The notes: a model not told the origin generated them from the letters alone. A stretch of DNA of 64,000 nucleotides from Anaerolineae bacterium (GCA_025055175.1 JANWYT010000028.1:166211-230210), one strand, 5' to 3'. Shown: positions 16,622 to 25,836, counted from the first letter of the stretch. A program made the numbers and translations.

Positions 16622-17881
16622 GTGACATTCCTCTCCACTTCGCCTGAACTAGAAGACGCCATCAGCCACCATTTCGCCATCGCCGACGTGCGCGTCGCCC
16701 AAGCCAGCGATCTAGCCATAGAAGACCGCGCCATCCTCAACCAGACCGCTGCGCAAGCTCAAATCGTGCTGCGCGGCCGACTGCGCAGCAGCGCCGCTGC
16801 CCTGGATGCTGCCCTCGCCCGATTGAATGCTTTCGCCCTGCTGCGCGAAGATGCCACAGGCCAATCTGCCGCGCCTCATCGCCTGATTCTGTGCAGTCCG
16901 CGCCCTGCCCCCGCCGCCCCACCGCGCGTCTGGTTGGCCCTGCTGCTGTTCATCGCTACCGTCTTCAGCGTGTTGTACACTGGCACGATCATCGCCATCG
17001 GCGAAATTGGCCTGAGCAATCCGCGCGAAGCGGCCCGAATCGCCAGCGATTTGCTGCCTAACCTGTGGCGCGGCCTGCCCTACGCCCTGAGCATTATCCT
17101 CATTTTGGGCGCGCACGAGCTGGGTCATTTCTTCACCATGCGCCGCTACGAGATTGCTTCGTCGCTGCCTCACTTCATCCCAGCGCTCGGCATTTCTCCT
17201 TTCGGCACGTTCGGCGCAGCGATTGCACTGCGTGGCCCTGTACAGAGCCGCACGGCCCTATTCGACATGGGCGCGAGCGGCCCTATCATGGGCCTCATCT
17301 TCACCTTGCCGATCTTGTTCTTCGGCCTGGCAACCTCCCCCGTGATTCAGGTGAGCGGCGGGATTGTGGAGGGCAACTCTGCCTTCTATGCTCTGGCTAA
17401 AATCCTGGTGCTGGGGCGCTTCCTACCTGCCGACGGCGTCGATGTCTTGTTGAATCAATTCGCCTGGGCAGGCTGGACGGGCCTGTTCGTGACCGCCCTC
17501 AACCTCATTCCGCTGGGCCAGTTAGACGGCGGCCACGTAACCTATGCCCTGTTTGGGCCAAGCGCGCGTCGCCTGGTGCGGCCTCTGCTGGCCCTAGTGG
17601 CCTTCTTGGTGCTGTTTGTCTCCCAGATTTGGCTGATATTCGGCCTGCTGCTGCTGGCGGTGGGCAGCATCTACGCTGTGCCACTGGACGACATCACACC
17701 GCTAGATGAGCGACGCCGACGGATCGGCTATGGTCTGCTGCTGGTCTTCGTCCTCATCTTCGTCCCCATCCCGCTCAGCGGCGAAGGCGCGGGCGGCGGC
17801 TTGCTGACAGGCCTGTTCGGCGTGCTAACCTGGACGTCAGCCAGAAACTCGTTGACGCGCGCTGCGTATAGGAGAACATAG
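16622..17881 (+). CDS. Site-2 protease (M50 family) homologue
   Basis: 419 residues from GTG 16622, with GAGG at 16611-16614. The first ~95 residues are soluble. Then come about seven membrane segments. The zinc motif HELGHF (H165, E166, H169) lies in a hydrophobic helix, and the second M50 motif appears as LGQLDGGH, supplying the third ligand Asp. The family cleaves substrates inside the membrane, often membrane-bound regulators or signal-peptide remnants. Length and layout resemble the S2P proteins without a PDZ domain. The gene sits upstream of a DUF4097-like gene in the same direction (30-base gap). Confidence 0.85.
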   Translation: MTFLSTSPELEDAISHHFAIADVRVAQASDLAIEDRAILNQTAAQAQIVLRGRLRSSAAALDAALARLNAFALLREDATGQSAAPHRLILCSPRPAPAAPPRVWLALLLFIATVFSVLYTGTIIAIGEIGLSNPREAARIASDLLPNLWRGLPYALSIILILGAHELGHFFTMRRYEIASSLPHFIPALGISPFGTFGAAIALRGPVQSRTALFDMGASGPIMGLIFTLPILFFGLATSPVIQVSGGIVEGNSAFYALAKILVLGRFLPADGVDVLLNQFAWAGWTGLFVTALNLIPLGQLDGGHVTYALFGPSARRLVRPLLALVAFLVLFVSQIWLIFGLLLLAVGSIYAVPLDDITPLDERRRRIGYGLLLVFVLIFVPIPLSGEGAGGGLLTGLFGVLTWTSARNSLTRAAYRRT

Positions 17882-17911
17882 ACGGACGACCACAAAAGAA
17901 GGGTATCCCAC

Positions 17912-18784
17912 ATGAGCGACGACAAGCGCAAAAACGATCAGCGAAGCGAGGTAGAATGGTCGTTTGACTTTGGTCGGCTGGGCGAGAGCTTGAACAAGCT
18001 GTTCACCAGTCTAGTGGGCGATGAGGAACTACGCCGTGAGCATTTTGAAGCGCCGCTGGGTTCAGCCCGCGCAGCTCGCATAGACCTGAGCTTCTCGGTT
18101 GGGCGCAGCAGCGTGCGCGCTCTGCCCAGCGGCTCACCTTTGCTATTGCTGGCAGACGTGGAGACCATCGAAGAAGTGGACTTCGTGGCCCTAGAGGGCG
18201 AAATCGCCAGCGTGAAGCTACAACCACGTCCTACCAAAGGGGTCAATCTGGCGCCACTTCGTCAGAGCCTGCGCGCCCTAGTCCGCCGCGATGATCTGCA
18301 CTGGGATTGCCAGCTCAGCTCGCGCGTCCCGCTGGATTTACATCTGAGCATGGGCATAGGCCAGGTGATCGCCGATCTGAGCAGCTTGCAGCTCAAGCGT
18401 CTGGAGGTAGACGGCAGCGTTGGAGCGCTGGAGCTGGTCCTGCCCGTTCAGGAGCTGCCCTACGCCGTAGACATCGACAGCGGCGTGGGCGAGATCAAGG
18501 TCACCGTGCCGAACGGCGCATTCGTCACCCTGGATATCGACGGTGGCGTCGGTGAGACTACCATCACCATACCTCACGAGACGCCGCTGCAAGTGCGCGC
18601 CGAAGCAGGGATCGGCAATCTCAACCTGCCCAAGACGCTAGAACGCATTCGCGGCGGCGAGGGCTTCGTCGGGGCAAGCGGCATCTGGCAGAGCGTGGGC
18701 TTCGACCTAGCTGAACGGCGCGTGGTGGTGCATTATGACGGTGGCGTAGGCGAGCTGAACGTTCGGTATCCACAGGTGGTCTAG
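17912..18784 (+). CDS. DUF4097-like (toastrack) soluble protein
   Basis: 290 residues. The N-terminal ~40 residues are polar with no signal peptide. The rest is a run of short beta-strands with repeated Gly turns: IDLSFSVGRSS, LHLSMGIGQV, VDIDSGVGEIKV, LDIDGGVGETTI, VRAEAGIGNLNL and VHYDGGVGELNV. This regular pattern is that of the DUF4097/LiaF C-terminal beta-solenoid. Related domains sit in cell-envelope stress proteins. Here no membrane anchor is seen, so it is probably cytoplasmic or attached to a partner. It follows the site-2 protease gene and is convergent (4 bases apart) with a lipoprotein gene. Confidence 0.65.
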   Translation: MSDDKRKNDQRSEVEWSFDFGRLGESLNKLFTSLVGDEELRREHFEAPLGSARAARIDLSFSVGRSSVRALPSGSPLLLLADVETIEEVDFVALEGEIASVKLQPRPTKGVNLAPLRQSLRALVRRDDLHWDCQLSSRVPLDLHLSMGIGQVIADLSSLQLKRLEVDGSVGALELVLPVQELPYAVDIDSGVGEIKVTVPNGAFVTLDIDGGVGETTITIPHETPLQVRAEAGIGNLNLPKTLERIRGGEGFVGASGIWQSVGFDLAERRVVVHYDGGVGELNVRYPQVV

Positions 18785-18788
18785 AGCG

Positions 18789-19526
18789 TCACTCTGTTCC
18801 CAGCCACTCCACGCTGTCCAAGACAGCCTGCAAGTCAAAAGCGGCCTGCCCGTCCATCGCCTCGATCGGGTCGACGTAGACGTAGAACAGATAGTTGATA
18901 CCGTCCACTTGCAAGCCAGCAAACCAGCCGCGCGTATTCGGCGCGTCATCACAATCGACCGCGCTGAACGTCGTGCCAACGGCTTCACGACCGCCAATGC
19001 TGTAGGCGCGCTGAGGAGCTGTTCCCAGGTTACACGATGCATCGAAGACGAGCAGACGCAACAAGCGCAGGCCGTCCAGCCACAGATTGGGCCGCGCGGG
19101 ATTGCTTGCGCTGAAAGGGACGAAGCTAGGGAAGTTCCACAGCAGCACAATCACTCCCTGACCACCTGTGACCGGACCTTCATAAAGGGCCAGCGGCACA
19201 TCAGTGAAAGTCCCCAAATCTTGGAAGACGATGGTGTCGTAGCCGAAGCGCCATCCCTCTGGCAAAGTCAATGCCAGAGGCGGAGGCGGTGCTGACCCCA
19301 GCAGCGGGCTGACGAAGATGGTCGTCTCAGTGATCTGAGCGATAGGGCTTGGGCTGCCAGGAGGTGGTGTGAACGTTGGCGGCAAGGTAGGACGACGATA
19401 AGGCGTCTCCGTAGGTGCAGTGGTGGGCGATGGCGCGGGGCTAGGCGTGAGCGTTGGCGTGGATGCGCCACAAGCTGCCAGCAGCAGGGCCAGCAGCACA
19501 CCTGCAAGGTAGCGCTCAGCCCGCAT
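18789..19526 (-). CDS. Predicted lipoprotein with Pro/Thr linker
   Basis: 245 residues. Signal peptide with lipobox LAAC, a ~45-residue linker of Thr/Pro repeats, then a globular domain of ~170 residues (LTLPEGWRFGYD, VIVLLWNFPSF, NYLFYVYVDP). It resembles uncharacterised domains that sit on the outer surface of Chloroflexota cells; no known family is certain. The first 11 bases overlap the 3' end of the upstream receiver gene, so it is probably the last gene of the signalling operon that starts at 23527. Confidence 0.7.
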   Translation of the reverse strand: MRAERYLAGVLLALLLAACGASTPTLTPSPAPSPTTAPTETPYRRPTLPPTFTPPPGSPSPIAQITETTIFVSPLLGSAPPPPLALTLPEGWRFGYDTIVFQDLGTFTDVPLALYEGPVTGGQGVIVLLWNFPSFVPFSASNPARPNLWLDGLRLLRLLVFDASCNLGTAPQRAYSIGGREAVGTTFSAVDCDDAPNTRGWFAGLQVDGINYLFYVYVDPIEAMDGQAAFDLQAVLDSVEWLGTE

Positions 19527-19923
19527 ACCACACCTGCTCGCCAGCGATCAAGTGAGCCAGTTGGCGCGGAAACAAGTCCATGTCAATCGGCTTGGCGATA
19601 TAGCCATCCAGGCCTAGTTGACGCGCCTTGGTCATCTCTAGGCTAGCATCAGACGCAGAGACGATAGCTATCGGGATGCCATCAAAAGCGCTGTCCTGGC
19701 GGAGCTGCGCGTAAATGTCGTAGCCGTTGACGTTGTTGGGCAACATAATGTCGAGCAAGATGAGGTCAATGGGCAGTGAAGCGCGCATTTTGGCGACGGC
19801 TTCCTTGCCCCAACGCTCAAAACTGAGCCTGGCCCCATGCTGCTCAACGATCATTTGAACAATGGCGCGGTTGCGCAAGTCATCTTCTACGTAAAAAATA
19901 CGCTTGCCTTGTAGGAGGGGCAT
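19516..19923 (-). CDS. Single-domain response regulator
   Basis: 135 residues from ATG 19923, with AAGGA upstream. A CheY-type receiver: VEDD near the N-terminus (acidic pocket), ILLDIMLP carrying the phosphorylated Asp, a conserved Ser in IVSAS, and AKPID with the conserved Lys. No output domain. It lies 38 bases after the Cache-type histidine kinase gene and overlaps the lipoprotein gene that follows. It most likely receives phosphate from that kinase and acts by protein contact. Confidence 0.9.
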   Translation of the reverse strand: MPLLQGKRIFYVEDDLRNRAIVQMIVEQHGARLSFERWGKEAVAKMRASLPIDLILLDIMLPNNVNGYDIYAQLRQDSAFDGIPIAIVSASDASLEMTKARQLGLDGYIAKPIDMDLFPRQLAHLIAGEQVWYAG

Positions 19924-19961
19924 ATAGCAATCCTTCGTCGTGGTGTAACGAACTGTGCTGT

Positions 19962-22298
19962 TCAAACCTTTATCATCTGCTGATTGAGCAGACGCTCCGA
20001 ACGAATGGGAAGGGTAAAGCTGAAGGTGCTGCCCTGACCTAAGACGCTCTCCAACGTCAGACGACCGCCGTGTGCCTCCACCAGGCGCAAGGTGATAGGT
20101 AAGCCCAGGCCAGTGCCACCGCTGTGGCGCAGACCTGCCGCCGACTGCTGGAAGGGCAAGAAGATAGCCTCACGATCTTCCTCAGCAATGCCTGGCCCGG
20201 TGTCAATGACGCTGAAGACCAGTTCTTCGCCTTCCTGGCGCACGCGCAAGGTGATTCGTCCTTCCTGGGTAAATTTAGCGGCGTTCGACATAAGGTTGAG
20301 CAGAATCTGGCGCACGCGTCGCCTGTCGGCCACAATGGAGGGGAGGTCGTCTGGGACGTCCACCACCATATCAACAGGCTTCTCACCGAGATAGGTGCGC
20401 GCAGCTTCTACTGCTGCGTCAATTTCGGCATAGACGCTCACATTGTCTTCAACGAAGAGCTGCATCATGTTGGCTTCGATCTTGGTCATGTCGAGTACGT
20501 CGTTGATGATAGACAGAAGGTGTTTGGAGCTGTCCAGGCTGCGATTCAGAGCGTCGCGCTGTTCATCGTTGATTGGGCCGAGCATGCCACTTTGGACGAA
20601 GCGGGTGAAGTTGATGATGGCATTGAGCGGGGTGCGTAGTTCGTGGCTCATGTTGGCCAAGAATTGCGACTTGAGGTTGTCGATGGCCCTCAGTTCTTCC
20701 GCCACGCGGCGTTGTTCGGCGTAAAGCTGAGCGTTTTGGATGGCTACTGCGAACTGCTCGCTGAGCGAGGTGAGGACGAGGAGGACATCTGAAGTGAACG
20801 TGTGCGGTTCTGTGTGCTGGAAGTCTAACACGCCGATGAAACGGTCTCCGACGATCATTGGCACAGCAAACTCAGAGCGCGTATCGGGCAGTTCTGCCAC
20901 ATACATAAAGTCTGAGCGGCTGAGCGTGTCGTTGACGAGAGTCGGCTTGCGGGTGAGGGCTGTGCTAGCGATCACACTGCGCGTGTCGCTCATATTTCTC
21001 TCCGACATGCGTTGCACAAGCTGGCGACCTGTGCCGCTGTTGCCGGCCGCTAGGGTTAAAGTGTTGCGTTGCTCGTCGTACAAGAAGATGAAGACGTGCT
21101 TGTAACCGAACGCTTGGGCAGCGCTATCCACGAGCTGTGGCAGCAGCTCATCCAAATCCAGCGTCGTCGCGACGCGCTTAGAGACCTCTGCCGCAATCTG
21201 CAAGTCACGTGTGCGATCCGCGACGCGCTGCTCCAGAGTGTTGATGAATTCGCGCAAGCGATTGGCCATGTCGTTGAAAGTGACTGCCAACACGCCGATT
21301 TCGTCTTCTTCTTGGCGCGGCAGCTCCAGCGGCGTCTCTAGGTTACCCTGGCGAAAACGCTCCACGCCCTGGCGCATGACCACCAGCGGCCTGACGATCT
21401 TGCGCTGAGCGAAGCGCTGAATGGCCAAAACCAGGATTAGAGTCAGCAGCAGTAGGGCCAGCACCACCAGCAGCGACGGCGCGACGTTGCCCAGCACTTC
21501 GGACAGCGGCAGCTCCACCGTTGCATACCAATCGATTGTGGACAGCGGCGCGGTCACAGAGAGAGCAAGCTGGCCATTCAGGCCCATCTGCGGCAAGATA
21601 AGGAAGCCTTGACTAATCTCTGCCATTTGCTCAGGGCTGAGACCTGTATCGTCTTGAACAGGTTGATTGTCGCGCAAGCGTTCAACGTCGCGATAAGCCA
21701 ACAAACGACCGTTCTCTTGAGCTAGGAAAGCATAACCGCTGCTGCCAATCTGTATGGCAATCAAGTCATCCCACAGAGCGCTGAGGTCAAGCTGCACGAC
21801 CAGCGTCGCGCTGACGTCAGAACCGCCCAGACCAAAGACAGGATGAGCAACAGTCAAGACAGGGATGTTGTAATCGCTGCTAGAGACGAGCTGCCAGGTC
21901 TGGCCACTGCGCGTCGTCTCCAGCCAGGGTTGCTCCACCAAGCGCCTGCGCTGACCTAGGCCGACGCGCTGACGTTGGGCCAAGATTAGGCCATCCTCAT
22001 CAACAATTTGCACCGCATAAGCACCTGGGAAGCGACGTAGCAAACCACTGACAAATGCCGATGCATCTTGTGTGCGACGTAGGCCCAGAGACAACCCATC
22101 TAGATAGGCGCGCAGTTCCTGGATGTACAAATCGAAGCTGTGTGCGGTTCGGTCAGCCTGGATGCGCAAGTTCAGAACGGTGATGTTGAAAGCGACGAGG
22201 ACACCGGCTGTCAGAGCCAGCGTTAAGCCAATGAAAGCCAGCGTGCTGAGCAGAGCCACGCGCCAGCGCAGGCTGATTCCGAGCGATTGCCGCTGCAT
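19962..22298 (-). CDS. Membrane sensor histidine kinase (Cache-HAMP-GAF-HisKA-HATPase)
   Basis: 778 residues from ATG 22298, preceded by a strong AGGGAGG. The first membrane helix lies at residues ~17-40; an extracellular dCache-like sensor follows (YAVQIVDEDGLILAQ, PVLTVAHPVFGL, SSGYAFLAQENGRLLAY); the second helix (LLVVLALLLLTLILVLA) ends near residue 295. Then come a HAMP domain, a GAF domain (~residues 375-520), HisKA with SHELRTPL (H552) and HATPase_c (N-box LNLMSNAAKF, G1 DTGPGIAEED, G2 GGTGLGL). All catalytic motifs are intact. It lies 8 bases downstream of a periplasmic binding-protein gene and 38 bases before a receiver gene, which suggests one signalling chain. Confidence 0.92.
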   Translation of the reverse strand: MQRQSLGISLRWRVALLSTLAFIGLTLALTAGVLVAFNITVLNLRIQADRTAHSFDLYIQELRAYLDGLSLGLRRTQDASAFVSGLLRRFPGAYAVQIVDEDGLILAQRQRVGLGQRRRLVEQPWLETTRSGQTWQLVSSSDYNIPVLTVAHPVFGLGGSDVSATLVVQLDLSALWDDLIAIQIGSSGYAFLAQENGRLLAYRDVERLRDNQPVQDDTGLSPEQMAEISQGFLILPQMGLNGQLALSVTAPLSTIDWYATVELPLSEVLGNVAPSLLVVLALLLLTLILVLAIQRFAQRKIVRPLVVMRQGVERFRQGNLETPLELPRQEEDEIGVLAVTFNDMANRLREFINTLEQRVADRTRDLQIAAEVSKRVATTLDLDELLPQLVDSAAQAFGYKHVFIFLYDEQRNTLTLAAGNSGTGRQLVQRMSERNMSDTRSVIASTALTRKPTLVNDTLSRSDFMYVAELPDTRSEFAVPMIVGDRFIGVLDFQHTEPHTFTSDVLLVLTSLSEQFAVAIQNAQLYAEQRRVAEELRAIDNLKSQFLANMSHELRTPLNAIINFTRFVQSGMLGPINDEQRDALNRSLDSSKHLLSIINDVLDMTKIEANMMQLFVEDNVSVYAEIDAAVEAARTYLGEKPVDMVVDVPDDLPSIVADRRRVRQILLNLMSNAAKFTQEGRITLRVRQEGEELVFSVIDTGPGIAEEDREAIFLPFQQSAAGLRHSGGTGLGLPITLRLVEAHGGRLTLESVLGQGSTFSFTLPIRSERLLNQQMIKV

Positions 22299-22306
22299 AT
22301 GCCTCC

Positions 22307-23527
22307 CTAATTGACAACAGTCACGCTGCGCCACACGCCTAAGCGCGGGTCGTCAGGGTCAGCTTCGAAGCGCGCAACAGCGATAGTTTGCAGGCTGATG
22401 TCACCACTGCGATCAAAATGCCAAGTCCCCAGGATACCCTTGTAGCTGCTCATGGTGCGCAGATAGCGCAGCACCCCGCGCCGCGTCGGCTCTTGAGCCT
22501 GGTCGATGGCGCGGAGCGCCACCTGAACAGCCTCATACACAGGTAGCTGATAATCCGCAGGCTCTTCGCTATAGCGCTCGCGGTAGGCCACGACGAAGGC
22601 TTGCGCGTTGGGCAACCTTTCAGGTGGGGCGACTAAATTGGTGGCGTAGACGCCGTTTAGCGCGTCGTGGTCATCAGGCAGCGTGTCCTGCATGATCGCG
22701 TCTCCGCCTAGAACAGGCGTGTCGGGCAGGGCGCGGCGCACAGCGCGCAGCACTGCTCCAGACTTCCCTTCCCAGCTCATCGCGGCCAAGACAGCGTCGG
22801 GTTGAGCTTGGCTGATTGAATTGACAATCAGCCTGATCTGCGCTTCGCTCACATCGTCAATGTTGTAGAGCTGTTTGCCCAGCACCTCCAACCCATGATC
22901 GGCAGCATTGGCTTCAAAGATACCTGCCAAGCCTGCGCCGTAGGTTGTGGTGCTGTGCAGGATGTAGACGCGACGCAGACCCTGCTGGCTCAGCCAACGG
23001 GCGGCTGCCACGCCTTGCACATCGTCTGCTGGCACAACGCGGAAGAAATTACGCTGGCCACTGGGATAATGCATGCCCGGCTCGCCGGGGGCAAAGCCTG
23101 GTTTGGTCAGGCCTGGCCAACTGGCGGAGGGACTGATGACCGTCAAGAAGCCACCGTTGGCCGCCAGGATGGTGTTGCGCGCTTGGCCGCTGGAATATGC
23201 GCCAACGTAGGCCAAGACGCCTAGATCGTCCAGCAGCTTGTCACGGATGACTTGAGCTTCGTACATCTCGTTGATGGGCTTCTGAGGGTCACTGTTGTTG
23301 ACGAAGACCAGCTCAATGCTGCGCGTCAGGCTGGGTGCGGCAGCGTCGTAGGCTAGCTGAGCAGCTTGACGTACAGCCAGCGCAAAATCAGGGTAGCCTC
23401 CTTCAGTTAAGCCAACGACCAACTTGAGGTTGCCAGGCGCGCTACTGCGGTTGTTGACCAGCATAAAGGCCAGCACAACGATGAGAAGCAAAGCCATGAG
23501 AGCAAATATCAGGCTGCGACGCGGCAT
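22307..23527 (-). CDS. Branched-chain amino-acid type periplasmic binding protein
   Basis: 406 residues from ATG 23527, chosen because a purine-rich GGGGGTGG precedes it and because the promoter at 23559-23588 leaves no room for the upstream starts. An N-terminal membrane anchor or signal (LIFALMALLLIVVLAFMLV) is followed by a type-I periplasmic fold of the LivJ kind: GLTEGGYPDFALAVRQAAQLAYD, VAYVGAYSSGQARNTI, RNFFRVVPADDVQGVAAARWL, RRVYILHSTTTYG, PVLGGDAIMQD, ADYQLPVYEAVQVAL. No ABC permease or ATPase gene is nearby. The next gene is a sensor kinase, so it may present a ligand to the kinase instead of to a transporter. Confidence 0.85.
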   Translation of the reverse strand: MPRRSLIFALMALLLIVVLAFMLVNNRSSAPGNLKLVVGLTEGGYPDFALAVRQAAQLAYDAAAPSLTRSIELVFVNNSDPQKPINEMYEAQVIRDKLLDDLGVLAYVGAYSSGQARNTILAANGGFLTVISPSASWPGLTKPGFAPGEPGMHYPSGQRNFFRVVPADDVQGVAAARWLSQQGLRRVYILHSTTTYGAGLAGIFEANAADHGLEVLGKQLYNIDDVSEAQIRLIVNSISQAQPDAVLAAMSWEGKSGAVLRAVRRALPDTPVLGGDAIMQDTLPDDHDALNGVYATNLVAPPERLPNAQAFVVAYRERYSEEPADYQLPVYEAVQVALRAIDQAQEPTRRGVLRYLRTMSSYKGILGTWHFDRSGDISLQTIAVARFEADPDDPRLGVWRSVTVVN

Positions 23528-23558
23528 AGGCCCACCCCCAGACATTTCATGTTCTGGG

Positions 23559-23588
23559 ATTATAATCGTGAACGACGATTTTGGGCAA
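23559..23588 (-). promoter_or_regulatory. Promoter of the binding-protein/kinase operon
   Basis: On the minus strand TTGCCC (23588-23583), an 18-base spacer and TATAAT (23564-23559). Transcription would start near 23552, about 25 bases before ATG 23527. Confidence 0.6.
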
Positions 23589-23669
23589 AAGTTTGCGCAA
23601 ATCCAGACCAATGGTTGGGAGAGCGCAACTCTCGCTATGGGCGCCCTACAAAAACAACTCGCCTGCGTC

Positions 23670-23675
23670 TATAAT
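23670..23675 (+). promoter_or_regulatory. -10 element of the S1 protein gene
   Basis: Perfect TATAAT 35 bases before ATG 23710. The -35 at 17 bases is poor (TACAAA at 23647-23652). Confidence 0.55.
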
Positions 23676-23709
23676 GGTTTTTCTAGACTCTAGGCAAGGA
23701 AGCGAACCG

Positions 23710-25281
23710 ATGGATCAGTCAGAACTGGGCAAGACCGAAGTAGAACACACCACCCTCTCTTCGTCTGCCGAGTTATCGGGCATGGAGACGGCTCTGCAAG
23801 CGGAAAGACCCGCTGACGCGGAGATACCGCAAGGGCCACCTGCGGCGCAGGATGAGAGCGCGCACACGGATGATGTCGCGGCAGAAGCACCTGCCACCAC
23901 CGATAACCCGCAGGCCGAAGCGCCTACTCCAGGCGCAGCGGAGACCACCAACGGGCTGCGGCGCGGTGACCTGCTCACGGGTATCATCACGCGCAAGTCT
24001 CCTAACGAAGTCTTCGTTGACCTGGGCGAAGGACGCGAAGGCGTCATTAAAAGCAGCGAAATCGAGAGATCTCCTGCCTTGCTTAAAGATTTGGAAGAAG
24101 GAAAACCCGCCCTGGTTTACGTCGTCAACCCGCGCGGGCAGAACGGCATGGCCGTCCTCTCCATCTCTATGGCGCTAGAAGAATTAGACTGGCAGGAAGC
24201 CTTGCAATATCAAGAGAGCAAAGAGGTCTACGCTGCGCGTATCAACGGCTACAACAAGGGCGGATTAATTGTGCGCTTTGGCCGTCTGCGCGGCTTCGTC
24301 CCTCAAAGTCAGATCGGTGAGAACCGCTTGCGCGAGATTGTCGGTGAGACGCCTGAAGAACGCTATGGACGCCAGGTAGGCAAAGCGATCAACGTCAAAG
24401 TGATGGAAGTTGACCGCCCTCGCAACCGGCTCATCTTGTCTGAACGCGCCGCCACCCGTGAAGCGCGCCAGAAAGCCAAAGAGGCCCTCATCAATGAGCT
24501 ACAGGTTGGCGATGAGCGCGAAGGCACTGTCGTCAGCATGGAGAACTTCGGTGCGTTCATCGACATTGGTGGCGCCGAAGGTCTCGTCCATGTCACCGAG
24601 ATTAGTTACGATCACCTAACCCATCCCCGCCAAGTCCTGCAAGTGGGGCAGAAGGTGCGCGTTAAAGTTATCAACATCGATCCTAACAATAACCGCATTG
24701 GCCTGAGCATGAAAGCCCTGATGGCTGATCCCTGGGACGCCATCGCTACCCGCTACGAAGTCGGCACGCTAGTGCGCGGCACGATCACTAAGCTGGCCAA
24801 ATTCGGCGCTTTCGCTCGTGTGGAGGGCAATCCCCCAGTTGAGGGCCTCATCCACATCAGCGAACTGAGCGAAGGCCGCGTGGAGAAGCCTCAAGATGTC
24901 GTCAAAAAGGGCGACGTCCTCACTCTGCGCGTCGTCAAGGTCGATCCTGTTGAGCGCCGCCTGGGCCTCAGCCTGAGCAAAGTCCTCAGCGCCGATTACC
25001 TAGACGACGATCTGCGTCGCGTCTTCGAACGTCCAGAACTGGCTGAAGCCCCTTACCCCGTGCGTCGTCGCGGCGCAGTTGGTCGCTTGCGCGACGCCGC
25101 TGAAGACCTGGTGGAAGAAGTCAAGGAAGAAGTCGCTGAGCTGGTCGAAGACATTAAGGAAGGGATGGCCGAGGCTCGCGAGAAAGTTGAACAGTTCGTG
25201 GAAGCCGTTAAGGAGCGTCTGAGCGGCGACGAGGACGATACGCCGACAACCGTTGAAAGCACTGAAACCGCCAAAGACTAG
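23710..25281 (+). CDS. rpsA: Ribosomal protein S1 homologue with four S1 domains
   Basis: 523 residues from ATG 23710, with AAGGAAG upstream; the longer frame from 23581 overlaps the promoters. After a ~75-residue acidic, Ala/Glu-rich N-terminal region come four S1 (OB-fold) RNA-binding repeats: GDLLTGIITRKSPNEVFVDLG; KEVYAARINGYNKGGLIVRFG; EREGTVVSMENFGAFIDIGGAEGLVHVTEIS; VRGTITKLAKFGAFARV. The C-terminal ~100 residues are highly charged and helical (EEVKEEVAELVEDIKEG). S1 binds mRNA and delivers it to the 30S subunit. E. coli S1 has six repeats; four is common in other phyla. A hairpin terminator follows. Confidence 0.87.
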   Translation: MDQSELGKTEVEHTTLSSSAELSGMETALQAERPADAEIPQGPPAAQDESAHTDDVAAEAPATTDNPQAEAPTPGAAETTNGLRRGDLLTGIITRKSPNEVFVDLGEGREGVIKSSEIERSPALLKDLEEGKPALVYVVNPRGQNGMAVLSISMALEELDWQEALQYQESKEVYAARINGYNKGGLIVRFGRLRGFVPQSQIGENRLREIVGETPEERYGRQVGKAINVKVMEVDRPRNRLILSERAATREARQKAKEALINELQVGDEREGTVVSMENFGAFIDIGGAEGLVHVTEISYDHLTHPRQVLQVGQKVRVKVINIDPNNNRIGLSMKALMADPWDAIATRYEVGTLVRGTITKLAKFGAFARVEGNPPVEGLIHISELSEGRVEKPQDVVKKGDVLTLRVVKVDPVERRLGLSLSKVLSADYLDDDLRRVFERPELAEAPYPVRRRGAVGRLRDAAEDLVEEVKEEVAELVEDIKEGMAEAREKVEQFVEAVKERLSGDEDDTPTTVESTETAKD

Positions 25282-25312
25282 CTCCGCACTCAACCTATTA
25301 GGCAAAACTATC

Positions 25313-25343
25313 AAGGGGGCTTAGCAAGTCTAAGGCCCTCCTT
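25313..25343 (+). terminator. Terminator after the S1 protein gene
   Basis: AAGGGGGCTTAG and CTAAGGCCCTCCTT pair around a five-base loop with a one-base bulge. A T-rich stretch follows (TTTCATGTTGTCTTTATT). Confidence 0.6.
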
Positions 25344-25422
25344 TCATGTTGTCTTTATTCAATATTGATCTGATAGGAGCTACACTGAATTCAGCAAACA
25401 ACACAAGGCCGAGGATAGACTC

Positions 25423-25836
25423 ATGATTGAAGAGACGCTTTGGCTTGTGCCGGGCCGCGTGATCGTTTTTCGGATAACTGGTCGTCCTGGTCTGGCAGGC
25501 CTGAAAGAATGCGACAACCTCGCAATCAAGATGATCGCAAGGGAGGGCCAGCCTCCATTCGTGAACATCATTTATGACCTGCGCATGGCCGATGAGCCAG
25601 AACTGTCGCTGATGAACATGAACAACATGCGTAAGAACATCAATCCAGAAGCACACAAGGGGTGGACAATCATCGTCACGCCTAAGCCCAACCCAATCAT
25701 GGAGTCCATCGTGAGCATTCTCTCGCAAGTACTGCGTGTGCGCCTGTGCGTCATCAAAGACTACGAAGAAGCTCTGCGCTTCCTGTTTGAGGTGGACGCC
25801 ACCCTGCCACCCATGCCTGCCAATACTGCACCCTGA
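25423..25836 (+). CDS. Small STAS/SpoIIAA-like protein
   Basis: 137 residues. The order of elements is strand (VIVFRITG), helix (GLKECDNLAIKMIARE), strand (VNIIYDLRMAD), helix (MNMNNMRKNI), strand (WTIIVTPK), helix (MESIVSILSQVL), strand (RLCVIKDY) and helix (EEALRFLFEVD). This fits the SpoIIAA/STAS-like alpha/beta fold. No phosphorylatable Ser is obvious. A protein at 47076-47513 shares the same order and the YD/FD-R-(Q/M) and final DxxxALxFL landmarks, so the two look like paralogues. Bacterial proteins of this kind usually act as small partners in signalling, but this one's role is unknown. Confidence 0.55.
   Translation: MIEETLWLVPGRVIVFRITGRPGLAGLKECDNLAIKMIAREGQPPFVNIIYDLRMADEPELSLMNMNNMRKNINPEAHKGWTIIVTPKPNPIMESIVSILSQVLRVRLCVIKDYEEALRFLFEVDATLPPMPANTAP

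Noticed and set aside
23559..23566. Self-overlapping ATTATAAT read as a plus-strand promoter
   Set aside because: The plus-strand TATAAT at 23561 is too far from ATG 23710; the one at 23670 fits better. The minus-strand reading matches the divergent gene.
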